Part shown: positions 9,786 through 19,809 of the stretch, in pieces
Layout of the letters: each line of letters begins with the position of its first letter
Numbering within the stretch: position 1 is the stretch's first letter
DNA from: Aphanomyces cochlioides
Taxonomy: Eukaryota; Oomycota; Saprolegniomycetes; Saprolegniales; Verrucalvaceae
Length of the DNA stretch: 64,000 bases
Direction: 5' to 3'
Assembly: GCA_019828595.1 (NCBI GenBank)
Contig: JAHQRK010000014.1
Span: 310,001-374,000 of the forward strand
Notes under the pieces: model-generated
Database searches by the model: none
What the model saw: only the letters and a program-made list of their open reading frames with translations
What the model was told of the DNA's origin: nothing
Made by a program: the position numbers and the translations under genes

Positions 9786-12117
9786 ATGCCGGCGGACGTC
9801 TTCTCGCTGCTGTATCTCCTCAGTGCTCTCCCGGGCATCCTTTGTCTCTTTGGCGTGCTGTACAACTACGTTTGCCGGCCGCGAGATGGGAGCGACATGG
9901 CCGTCCCGCTTCTCGATCAAAAGTACGCACGTGTGTGCTTGTCATCTTGGCGCTCAACTAGGTCGCTAGCTTCTTGAACTTCATGCCGGGGATAGATCGC
10001 CGCGAGCTTGAAGAATTGTACGCTTGTATCTGTCCTGGATCTCTATATGCATGATGCTCTGTTAGACTGACCGACGAAGAGCGCTGGACATGCATCGTGT
10101 GTGCCTTTGGCAATCTTGCTGGCGACGCGAAGTGCAATCTTTGTGGCGGTAAGCTAGCTCATGGAGAAACAAGAGCTTGGACTTGTTGTAGCGCCGCCCA
10201 CGACGAATCTTGACGACGTGACTCTGACCAGTCGACAACGCACGGCTAGGAGAAGACGGCAGTGGACGCGGCGCATTGACGACGATGGAAAAGTCCAATG
10301 GGTCCAGCAAGGAGATCCAAGTCAACTCAACACTGCATGGCGCATCTATGCCAACGTCGATCCTTCCTCCCTTGTCGTCGTCGAGGAACACATCGACGGC
10401 GTGACCACACGACCGATCAACCAGTGGCCAGACATGTCCAAAACAGCATTGCAGCTCCACTGCGCAGTTCAAGACGACAAAGCCGACGCTTCCACGACGG
10501 TGCTCGGGGTGCAACTCACACAGACGTCATGGGAGAGCCTTGTCGCTGTCTCCCATCTCACGTTCTCGTCCAAGTATGCCTGGTTCCTGCAGCACATCGC
10601 CGCGATGCGCGTCCCGTTCAGCCAAACGTAAGCGTCTCCTCTTCCTGGCATCTCATGCGCATGCCATAGCCATCTACAGATCAAAGCCGATCGGAGTCGC
10701 CTCTTTGAAGACGCCATGACGGAGCTCCTCGACCTCAAAGGCCCGCTACGATGTGCCGTCGCGCGCCATCAATTCGAAGGCGAGGCAGCGATCGACGCTG
10801 GTGCTGTCCAGCGAGAATGGTAGAGACGTATCTCCATGCCGTCCGTCTTACCTTGTCGTGGAGGTACACATTGGTCTCTCATGCATTCATGGCACCCGAG
10901 AGGCATCTCTTCCAAGTCACGAATCGATCCGACAACTCGTACTTCCTCGCATCCCAGTCGAGGTACGCACTCGGTGAGAGTTCCATGCATCGACTTGTCC
11001 ATTGCAGTGACGTAGACTCGCGCGATGATCTCTTCCGCGTCGTCGGGCGATTCATCGGCCGTGCATTGCTTGATGGGCAAGTGATTCCAATGCATTTGAA
11101 CCCTGTCGTCTTCAAAGGTGCGGCGCTTGACAACGGAGAGAGCATCATGCAAATGTAGTAATCCTGGGACTTCCCATCGTCTTTGAAGACTTGGAAGACT
11201 TTGATCCGACCGTGTGCAAGAGGTAACTAGTGTTCCTGTCGTCGTCGTGGCTCCATGGACGTCCTGTAGCTTGGCATACGTCTTGGAATGCGACAACGTC
11301 GACGAGTTGGCATTGACCTTCAGTGCTTCAACCATGGATGGAGACGGCGCGATGGTCCAAGTCGATTTGATCGACAATGGACGACATATTGCCGTGGAGA
11401 ATCACAACCGCGTCGACTTTGTCCAAGCGATGGTGCGTTCGTCAAGTGAGCAGCAGCACGCTAGACGTCATGGCTTGACTAGGTCCGCCATTTGATCTTT
11501 GGCCGCGTGGAGAGCCATCTTGCGGGTCTCATTCAAGGTCTCTACGACATTGTTCCGCCAGAGTTGCTTCTCGTCTTCGACCACAAAGAGGTTCGTCATG
11601 CTCAATGCGCCATCCTTCCCCGACTGCGTCTTCCCATTAGTTGGAGCTCATCTTGTGTGGTTTGCCAGTCGTGGACGTCGTGGATTGGAAGCTCAACGCC
11701 GTCACGACGGCGAATCTGCGGAATCATCAAGTGACAGACGTAAGATGCATCAACCTTTGGAGTTCGTCCTCAGCGCTTTGTAGTGGTTTTGGGAAGTCGT
11801 TGAAGCCATGGAACCACGAGATCAAGGGAAATTGCTACAGATTTCAACGGGGGCGTCGCGAGTCCCAGTCCAAGGATTCAAAGGTCGGCCTCCCGCGTCG
11901 TGATGTGCCTCAATGGAGTTGCGTAGGGCTGACGAGTTACGACGGCCGTATTTGTTATTTCACACTGAGGGGCGTCAAATACAAGGTTGGAGCGTATCCC
12001 GTTGTCCATGCGTGCTTCAATCGCATCGACTTGCCGCTGTATCCGACCAAGGAACTGCTGGAAGATGCGCTGTGGATGCTTTTGCTCTCGGACCCGACGG
12101 GTTTCAACACTGTCTAA
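9786..12117 (+). CDS. Membrane-anchored RanBP2-finger HECT ubiquitin ligase A
   Basis: HECT ligases take ubiquitin from an E2 onto a catalytic Cys and pass it to substrate. Thirteen exons (9786-9922, 9970-10017, 10066-10148, 10192-10627, 10670-10819, 10864-10962, 11008-11117, 11159-11222, 11270-11432, 11483-11590, 11641-11739, 11784-11883, 11927-12117) give 595 residues; introns are 41-50 bases. Residues 6-30 form one hydrophobic segment (LLYLLSALPGILCLFGVL). A RanBP2-type finger follows (WTCIVCAFGN, then KCNLCG; C-x2-C-x10-C-x2-C). The HECT domain fills the second half: FMAPERHLFQVT, FIGRALLDGQVIPMHLNPVV, ELELILCGLPVVDVVDWK, WFWEVVEAM. Catalytic Cys is at about 562 in HACFNRIDLPLY (codon 12013-12015), and the usual Phe sits four from the C-terminus. 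A tandem paralog follows. Confidence 0.92.
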
Positions 12118-12980
12118 AGAATACGAAGCCGGCGCTTTGTCATTGATCCTCATCCTTAGATGTTTTGGCTCGCCTCTCGTTTGCATCGGGGGAGTCTGAA
12201 CAGAGAGAATTGTGCACTAGGGTAGTCGCTGCATGGGTTGCACCCCTTGAAACCAGCACCATGAGGATGCATCTCCTTGTACAAGCTTGAGCCTTGTTCA
12301 CCTCGTCTGGAGTGGGGCACACATCTTCTCACGCAATGATTTCGAAGCGAGGCGATTGATTTCCAATGAGAGAGGTTGAATGTCAGCAAGTTGGCTTCGT
12401 CTCGCTGCAAAATGAAACCCTTGTGCAGTACTTCGGCGTTCCCTGCATATATCGCCCACTGAGACCGCGTAGAATATCTTTCATTAGGCCTATAGACCGC
12501 ATCTCCGTCGCTCGTCAAGTCGGCGGCGGTCCCAGAACTGTCCATGAGATCACAAGAACGTTGGTCATGTGTCAAGGCAGAGTGATTGTAAAATGCAAAG
12601 TGCTCCAGAAAACTACCGACATTATGAATGTCAATAATGAAAATAAAAACATTTGATTGGATAAATATCATCAAGATTGCATTTGATTGGTTGAAACTCA
12701 TGCAATACGACCTGCGTCTCTGGACGGTGTATACACACTCACCTTCAATTTCAGCTGTTAAGAAGGTGCTTTTGTTCGTTGCGTTCATTAAACATTCAAT
12801 TCTCTCTTTAATTTCCTTTCGATATCAATTTCTTGCAGCCAAATTGGACTTGAAACGCAAATGTAAGGGCAATGTGGATAAATGCTATAAGTAATCTGGT
12901 ACATTCAAAATATTCGATAGGAGAATGTTGGTAAATTTCAGGAAAGTCCGCCATTGACAAAGTTGACGAAGGGCGCTGAG
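12118..12980. other. Spacer between the HECT paralogs
   Basis: No gene is supported. TTTGATTGG boxes (the complement of CCAATCAAA) occur at about 12650-12690, as in other spacers of this window. A 210-codon minus-strand frame at 12156-12788 is open but partly composed of these repeats and has no recognisable domain. Confidence 0.4.
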
Positions 12981-15356
12981 ATGCCGGCCGCTGAGATGTT
13001 CTCGCTCGTGTATCTCTTGAGCGCTGTGCCGCACATTCTGTGTCTCTACGGTGTCTTTTGCCATATTATATGCAAACCACGAGGTCCCAGCGAGGAGACG
13101 ATTCCCCTGCTCGATCAAAAGTACGTTCTTCGTCGTCGACGTCTTCAACATGACACGTTCTCTCTTGCTTTCTGAGCTTCATGCCTGGAATTGACCGTCA
13201 AGAGCTGGAAGAATTGTATCCAAACCATGAACTCAAATCTTGTACTGATCGAACTGTAGACTCACCGATGAAGAGCGCTGGACGTGCGTTATTTGTAACT
13301 TTGGCAACTTAGCAAGCGATTCAACTTGTAAATTATGTGGCGGTAAGCTCCCCCATCGAATTCTCGCAATGAAATGAAGATCTCATGTAGCTTTTCCAGC
13401 AGTAAATCTCGATGCAGTGACTTTAAACAGTCGACAACGAGCTGCACGGCATGCAACCTTCCACACTCCATTCGTTGATATGCTCCATAGGAGAAGAAAG
13501 CAATGGACTCGACATATTGACACCGATGGGAGAGTCCGCTGGGTCCGACAAGGAGATCCAAGCCAGCTCAAGACGTCCTGGTGCATTTATACCAACGTGG
13601 ATCCCACACATTTTGAGGTCACGGAGGAGTTTGTCGCTGGAGTCACCACTCGACCAGAAAATCGGTGGCCTGACATGTCCCGAACACCATTGCAGCTCCA
13701 TTGCCGCCCCATTGAAGACGACAAAGCTGACGCTTCCACCACGATGCTAGGGACACAACTCCTTCAACCCATTTGGGAAGTCCTTGTCGCCGTCTCGCAG
13801 CTAACGTTCACGTCCAAGTATGCATGGCTCCTCCAACAGATCGCAGCGATGCGCATCCCATTCAGACAAACGTAGACGCGCTTCTCGCGAAGTTTGACGT
13901 CTCATAGCCATGGTCATAGGCACTTGGAAATCAAAGCCACTCGAGATCAACTTCTTGAAGACGCCAAGACGGAACTGCTTGAGCTGCGAGGTCCACTTCG
14001 AAGTGCCATCGCGCGGCATCGATTTCAAGGCGAAGCTGCGATCGATGCCGGTGCCGTCCAGTGAGAATGGTGCGATAGAAATCGTCTTCTCCATGGCTAC
14101 AGTGGTTTATTAGGTACACGCTCGTGGCAAGCGCGTTCATGGCTCCCGAGAAGCATCTCTTCCAAGTGACGAATCAATCGGACAACTCGTACTTCCTTGC
14201 ATCCCAGTCGAGGTGTACAGAGTCGCCTTTCCATCCATCCTGAACGTACTTGTCCTTTGCAGAGGCACAGAGTCGCGCGACGATCTCTTCCGCGTCGTCG
14301 GGCGATTCATCGGCCGTGCATTGCTTGACGGTCAAGTGATTCCAATGCATTTGAATCCTGTCGTGTTCAAAGGTGCGGCGCTAGACAACGGAGAGAGAGT
14401 CTCACGATGCAAATGTAGCAATCCTTGGACTTCCCATCGTCTTTGCAGACTTGGAAGATTTCGATCCCGTCGTGTACAAGAGGTTGCTTTCAGTCGTGGC
14501 AAACCTTGACAAATTGCAATCTCTAGCTTGACGTACATCTTGGAGTGTGCCAACGTCGACGAGCTGGCGCTGTCTTTCAGTGTCTCGACTGTCGAGGAAA
14601 ATGGCTCGATGACTCAAATCGATTTGGTTGAAAATGGACGCGACATTGCCGTGGAGAACAACAACCGCGTCGACTTTGTCCAGGCGATGGTTCGCACCAC
14701 TGAAGAGTTCTCTTATGGCGTGACTAGGTCCATCATTTAGTCCTTGACCGCGTGGAAAGCCATCTTGCGGGTCTCATCCAAGGTCTCTACGACATTGTCC
14801 CGCCCGAGCTCCTCCTCGTCTTCGATCACAAGGAGGTTTACCATCCATTGCCTCCAACATTTGGCTTGATCTCCTTGCTAGTTGGAGCTTATTCTGTGTG
14901 GTTTGCCAGTCGTGGACGTCGTGGATTGGAAACTGAATGCCGTCACGTCGGCAAACTTGCGACACAGTGACGTGAAAGACGTAAGGCGCCTTGTTTTTTT
15001 AGCTGTGCTTATATGTAGTGGTTTTGGGAGGCGGTGGAAGCCATGGAACCACAAGACCAAGCCAAGTTGCTGCAGATTTCAACGGGGGCATCTCGTGTCC
15101 CCGTTCAAGGATTCAAAGGTAGCGTCTGTCGAGCGCGCGACGTCAATGCATGCCATCTTGTGTAGGTTTGACAAGTTTCGACGGACGCATTTGTTACTTT
15201 ACATTGAATGGTGTCCCGTACAAGGCTGGAGCATATCCTGTCGTCCATGCGTGCTTCAATCGTATCGACTTGCCGCTGTATCCGACCAAGGAACTGCTGC
15301 AAGATGCGCTGCGGATGCTCTTGCTCTCCGATCCGACGGGTTTTAACACTGCCTAA
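12981..15356 (+). CDS. Membrane-anchored RanBP2-finger HECT ubiquitin ligase B
   Basis: This is the tandem paralog of ligase A, with the same 13-exon plan: 12981-13120, 13177-13215, 13260-13342, 13391-13871, 13920-14060, 14114-14212, 14263-14372, 14419-14482, 14527-14689, 14728-14835, 14882-14980, 15019-15118, 15166-15356. It encodes 605 residues. It keeps the hydrophobic start (FSLVYLLSAVPHILCLYGV), the RanBP2 finger (WTCVICNFGN, TCKLCG) and the HECT domain with catalytic Cys in HACFNRIDLPLY (codon 15252-15254) and Phe four from the end. Exon 4 carries 42 extra in-frame bases (13449-13490) that may be a GC-AG intron; removing them aligns it to A exactly. A TGA at 14062 is avoided by a GTGAGA donor at 14061. 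It appears functional. Confidence 0.9.
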
Positions 15357-15718
15357 CTACATGGAGCTTGCGCCGCGGCATAGATTCATCCAGAGCTCTC
15401 AATCAAGCTGCCGCTTTGTGCATGAGTCCGTGCTTGTTCCCTTTCTCTCGCAATGCTGTTCCAAGTGGTGTATGCCACCTTGACGATGGACATTTGAGAG
15501 TGTGAATTTCTTGGTAGCGATGGCTACAGCACCAAGAGAATGGTCTTTCCTACTAGCGCCCCCCCCCACGTAGGATTGAAAGCTCCAAGCGAGCACATGA
15601 ACAAGCTATGAAGACGTTGTTGTCGATGAGAGGAAGGCAGAAAAGGAATAAAGCGTTGTGAGCCTGCCACGTCATTTCAACGAATTAAGTACGATACGAT
15701 TCCATCAAGTTCCGATCA
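15357..15718. other. Spacer before the racemase-like gene
   Basis: Nothing gene-like is seen. The only notable feature is an unbroken run of C residues near 15558. Confidence 0.4.
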
Positions 15719-16429
15719 ATGCGGATTGCGCTGATCCATGCGTTGCGGCATTCACCGCCGCCAATTGAAGCTGCCTTCAAGCGACTGTGGCCTCAAGCTC
15801 AAACCTTCAACCTCCTTGATGACTCGCTTGCTTCTGACCTCGTCGTAGCACAAGCTGCAGAGCCGCACACTTCTATTCATCCTGCACTCTTGAACCGCTT
15901 CCTCACCTTGGGACGCTATGCTGCATCCACCGGCGCGGATGGAATCCTATTTACCTGCTCTGCTTTCGCACCTTATATCGAAGCCGTCCAAGAGGACTTG
16001 AAGCCTATGCCTGTGCTCAAACCCAACGAAGCCATCATCCACGACCTCCTTGCTCTTCGTCAAGGAAGCGAAGCTCTCCCTGTTGCACTCGTGGCAACAT
16101 TTGCACCCACGCTCGAATCCATGCAAGTTGAAATCGCTGAGATCACCAAAGGCTACGCCCATCCACCGCTAGATATCTTGCCAGTGCATGCGACTGGTGC
16201 GCTGGACGCTCTCAACATTGGCGATGGAGACGCCCATGATGCGTTTGTGCTCTCGGCAGTTGAAAAGGCGCTGGCTGCTCGGAGTGACATCGAAATTGTG
16301 GCGTTGGCGCAGTTCTCGCTCGAGCGGTCGCAAGACGTCATCTTACGCCGGTTCCCCCACTTAACAGTGCTCAGCACACCTACGTCTGCGGTTCGCGCCA
16401 TCCAACAATGTCTGGCGAGCAAGCAGTAG
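15719..16429 (+). CDS. Asp/Glu racemase family protein, intronless
   Basis: Members of this superfamily isomerise or cleave small acids by Cys acid-base chemistry; the substrate cannot be told from sequence. One ATG-started exon encodes 236 residues, a normal bacterial length. Family marks are the start MRIALIHALRHSPPPIEAAF, the Cys motif ADGILFTCSAFAPYI near residue 80, VALVATFAPTLESM, and ALAQFSLERSQDVI near residue 205, where two-Cys racemases carry their second Cys and this protein has Gln. No signal peptide or organelle presequence is obvious. It is one of few long uninterrupted genes in a window where neighbours are cut every 100-400 bases, which fits acquisition from bacteria. Confidence 0.82.
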   Translation: MRIALIHALRHSPPPIEAAFKRLWPQAQTFNLLDDSLASDLVVAQAAEPHTSIHPALLNRFLTLGRYAASTGADGILFTCSAFAPYIEAVQEDLKPMPVLKPNEAIIHDLLALRQGSEALPVALVATFAPTLESMQVEIAEITKGYAHPPLDILPVHATGALDALNIGDGDAHDAFVLSAVEKALAARSDIEIVALAQFSLERSQDVILRRFPHLTVLSTPTSAVRAIQQCLASKQ

Positions 16430-16483
16430 CATGGCCATGACAGACAATAAAACAACTCGGATTCCACCACGACACTTACATAC

Positions 16484-17547
16484 TCAGTCTAGCCGCCACC
16501 ACTGCCTTGAACCTGGCGACGGTCGATTGCCGAGCGCCAACACATCAACGTGAGCAAACTCGGGGCAATTCTCGACGAGCCACTCGAGAACATGCGCATG
16601 GCAGTTCCACTTGGCATGCTCCACTGCTCGAATCGTGCATCCTTCGGTTCGATGCGAGTGGAGCCATTGCAGCATGGTCAAATCGCCTCGCCATGCTGCA
16701 ATGTCCATGGCGAAGACGGTGCAGCCTTCCGATCGATTCGCATCAAGCCACTCGACGACGTGCAAATGTCCGCCCTTGGCAGCGCGGTCCATGGCCTGCG
16801 CGGTGCATCCTTCGCTCCGATGCGCATGAAGCCATTGCACGACTTGCACGTGGCCATTTCCAGCGGCCACGAGTCGTGCAGCCTTGAGATTCATGCCCAT
16901 GGAGCCACTGGAGTACTTTGAATTGACCACATTCAGCCGCCAAGTCCATCGTGTTCTTCTCCGCCGATGCGAGCACGTTGGAAACGACGTTTGAAAATTC
17001 GTATCGATGGTGCGTCAAGCACTCGACGACGTCTTCTGGACTCGCCACGCCGTCGTCTGTCCATGGTTCAGGGCGATGCAGTCCTTGGATAAGCTTGAAA
17101 TGATCCATGGGAGCCAAGGACATGCCATCTTTGCTCCTCTTGGCAGAGAGCCACCGCACGACGTCGAGATTTCCATTCGAAGCTGCGTAGTTGAGCGCGC
17201 GAGGGAGATATCCTTTCATGCGGTGGTTGGAGAGCCACTCGACGACATGGAAATGGCCATGCACTAGCGCATTGATCATCGCGTTGGAGGTACAGCCCTC
17301 TTTGCGGTGCGCGTCGAGAAATTTCACAACTTCCAAATGTCCCTTTCCAGCCGCTTCATCCATGGCTCGAGTCGTGCAGCCCTTCATGTCTGTGGGTGTG
17401 GAGAAACTTCACAACTTTCAAATGTCCATCGCCAGCAGCGTCGTCCATAGCACTGCTCGTGCAGCCTTCCCTTCGATGGGCATGGAGAAACTCGACGACT
17501 TTCAAGTGTCCGTTGGCCGCTGCGGTCGAAAATTGGGTACTTTTCAA
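16484..17547 (-). pseudogene. Broken ankyrin-repeat gene
   Basis: Ankyrin units of this family (AAANGHLKVVEFLHAHRREG, AMDEAAGKGHLEVVKFLDAH, NGHVQVVQWLHAHRSEGC) are spread over three reading frames in one direction, with frame changes near 17380 and 16890. The 5' end is missing: the coding match stops at about 17540, directly against copies of the ACAAAATTGAGTACTTTTC repeat. The C-terminal part (LEWLVENCPEFAHVDV) still resembles intact relatives. No splice sites explain the frame changes, so this is read as a pseudogene. Confidence 0.75.
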
Positions 17548-17622
17548 CCTTGCGTACTACAAAATTGAGTACCTCGAAGTACTTTTCAACCTTGCGTTCT
17601 ACAAAATTGAGTACTTTTCATA
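17530..17622. repeat. AAATTGAGTACTTTTCAACC repeats
   Basis: Three diverged copies of a roughly 35-base unit containing ACAAAATTGAGTACTTTTC and CAACCTTGCG lie between two opposed ankyrin fragments. A matching set is present at about 21065-21150, just upstream of another ankyrin gene of the cluster, so the unit probably belongs to the ankyrin genes' 5' flank. Confidence 0.65.
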
Positions 17623-17624
17623 TC

Positions 17625-18178
17625 GAGGTGAAGGGTGTTCACCCGATGCAATTGACGCTGCTGCTGGTAATGGCTATGTGAATCTTGTTCATTTCGTTCA
17701 TGTTCACCGATCGAAAGGTTCAAATCCGATGCCCTGGACACAGTTATTGTGAAAAAAGTTGTTCAATAGCTCTCCATTCACCAGGAAGTAGGCTAAACAA
17801 AGAATGAATTCAAGGTTGCAACGGGAGGTGAGCATCTTGAGATGATGCAAGGCCATTTGGATATCGTTCAGCACCAGAAATGGGCACTTGGTGGTTATGC
17901 AATGTTAATCCAAGCATCAAAGGGAGGCCCGAAGGCAAAGTGTGATGAACTTGGGAGCAGAAGGAAGTGAAAATGGATGACGTTCAGTGACTTCGTGTAA
18001 ATCGATAGGAAGGATACACAACTTGGAATTGCTTGGCATGTTTCCAAGTGAAGACTGCACGAAATCGGCCATCGGTGCAGCTGCACGTCGTGGTGGCATG
18101 AAGATGTTGGAATGGATTGATACAGATCGTACGGAAAGCTGTACTACATATACGATGCGGCGAGAATGGCGATGACCG
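17625..18178 (+). pseudogene. Ankyrin gene fragments
   Basis: Plus-strand remnants of the same ankyrin family appear in different frames: GEGCSPDAIDAAAGNGYVNL, a short GHLDIVQHQK, and CTKSAIGAAARRGGMKMLEW with DRTESCTT. Stops and frame changes separate them. They look like the decayed body of one gene. Confidence 0.6.
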
Positions 18179-18315
18179 TGATGATGTCATTCAGCGGCTA
18201 TTTGCCGTGGCCGATGCTGGACGACAGAGCAAACCGTAGACAGTGGGGAGTTCTGCATTTGGGCAGTCTCCAAAGCGAGCGTTCAAGTAATTGTCATTAG
18301 CCACAATCAGCCAAC

Positions 18316-19755
18316 TCATGGTGTATTCAGCGCAGGTGATCTTGCTGGGCGCCATGAGATCATTTGCTTGTGAAAGAGATCAGATATCCATCCGTGGCCT
18401 TGAATGTCGTCTGGATAGGCATAACCGATGCCATTTCCACAGATATCCCGAGGCGTCCTTGCCAGTTGACTCACATCGACGCTAGCCAATTCGATTCGAT
18501 TGCGCACAAGCCAGTCGACAACTTCAGTGTTCTTGTTCCACACGGCATATTGAATGCCTCGCACAGAGCAGCCTTCTGTGCGATGTGTATGGAGCCACTC
18601 GAGCATTCTCAAGTCGCCTCGACTTGCAGCTATATCCATGGCGTACACGGTGCAACCTTCACTGTGATTCGCATGGAGCCACTGGATCATTTCCAAATGA
18701 CCATTTCTCGCCGCTCGATCCATGGCACGAGTGGTGCAAACATACTTTTTATGCTTCTGGAACCATTCAATCACGTCGATGTGACCATTGCCAGCCACCA
18801 AATCCATGACATAAGCGCATGCTCCTTCGCTTCGATGCTCCGCAAGAAATTGGACGACTGCCAAATGTCCATATTGCGCTGCATCATCCATGGCATTCGT
18901 CGTGCATCCTTCCGTGCGATTGAAATGAAGCCACTCGACCACATGTAGATGTCCATTGGAAGCAGAATGGTCCATCGCTCGAGTGGTGCATCCTTCAGAA
19001 CGATTCGCAGAGAGCCATTGAACCCAGTCGAGGTTTCCCATGGCCGCGGCATTGTCCATCGCGTCGGTTGTACAGCCTTCACGTCGATGAGTCGACAGCC
19101 ATAGGACAACATCGTTGCGGCCATATCGAGCCGCCAGGTCCATGGCATTGGCCGTACAACCTTCTGATCGATGGGCGTGGAGAAACTTCACAACCTCCAA
19201 ATGACCACGAGAAGCGGCTGTATCCATCGCTTCTGTCGAACAACCTTCACTTCGATGGCTGTGGAGAAACTCAACTATGGATAGCTGGCCACTTGCTGCT
19301 GCGAGGTCCATCATCTCAGCGTCGTATCCAGGATGGCCTTGGCTGTGTAGATATTTCACAACTTGTAAATGTCCACCACGCACAGCGTATTTCCAATACG
19401 GCTCTGGTGTTTTGAAAATCTCATGGCCAAATTGAGCGGTCCATGTCGGTTGTGGTATGTGCAGATGCCTGCACGTCGGGTACAAGGCGACCAGGACGTC
19501 TATGTTGCCATTCTCAAGAGCATAACGCATGAGATTGTGTCGGGCCATCGGGAAATATCTTGTGAGCAACCCAAGCCGCGAGAGCCCATGCTCTTTGGAC
19601 CACGGTGTCAGGGTTTGCTCGAGGCATTCTTCGAGTTTGTCGTATTCGTAGCGCTCGGACAAGACGGGATGGAGCAGCACAATATCCCGTGGACAGCCAC
19701 GCTGGAACTCGACAATACGCAGCTGCAGTTCGGGTCTCATGACGATGTTCGCCAT
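18316..19755 (-). CDS. Ankyrin-repeat protein, inverted twin copy 1
   Basis: An uninterrupted frame of 479 codons starts at the ATG at 19755; an in-frame ATG at 19809 would add 18 residues. The N-terminal 110 residues carry a family-specific helical region (ELQLRIVEFQRGCPRDIVLL, LTPWSKEHGLSRLGLL, ARHNLMRYALENGN). About ten 34-residue ankyrin units follow, of the form AMDxAAxNGHLEVVxWLHxHRxEGCTT. The C-terminal tail (DICGNGIGYAYPDD) matches other members. Bases 18522-19757 are repeated in inverted orientation at 23518-24753 with only one difference found. The start at 19755 is preferred because the shared block begins two bases before it. No signal peptide; function unknown, presumably protein binding. 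Confidence 0.8.
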   Translation of the reverse strand: MANIVMRPELQLRIVEFQRGCPRDIVLLHPVLSERYEYDKLEECLEQTLTPWSKEHGLSRLGLLTRYFPMARHNLMRYALENGNIDVLVALYPTCRHLHIPQPTWTAQFGHEIFKTPEPYWKYAVRGGHLQVVKYLHSQGHPGYDAEMMDLAAASGQLSIVEFLHSHRSEGCSTEAMDTAASRGHLEVVKFLHAHRSEGCTANAMDLAARYGRNDVVLWLSTHRREGCTTDAMDNAAAMGNLDWVQWLSANRSEGCTTRAMDHSASNGHLHVVEWLHFNRTEGCTTNAMDDAAQYGHLAVVQFLAEHRSEGACAYVMDLVAGNGHIDVIEWFQKHKKYVCTTRAMDRAARNGHLEMIQWLHANHSEGCTVYAMDIAASRGDLRMLEWLHTHRTEGCSVRGIQYAVWNKNTEVVDWLVRNRIELASVDVSQLARTPRDICGNGIGYAYPDDIQGHGWISDLFHKQMISWRPARSPALNTP

Positions 19756-19809
19756 GAACGACCACTTGAGATTATGGCAGAACGTTGTGAAGTGCCGGAG
19801 AACCAGCAT

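Noticed and set aside
12156..12788. 210-codon open minus-strand frame between the HECT genes
   Set aside because: No recognisable domain, part of it is translated TGATTGG repeats, and composition looks random; no splice-supported extension was found.
14061..14066. In-frame TGA in HECT B exon 5
   Set aside because: It lies inside an intron beginning GTGAGA at 14061; splicing to 14114 restores the HECT frame.
15553..15566. C homopolymer run as a functional element
   Set aside because: An isolated homopolymer without flanking structure; most likely ordinary spacer or sequencing noise.
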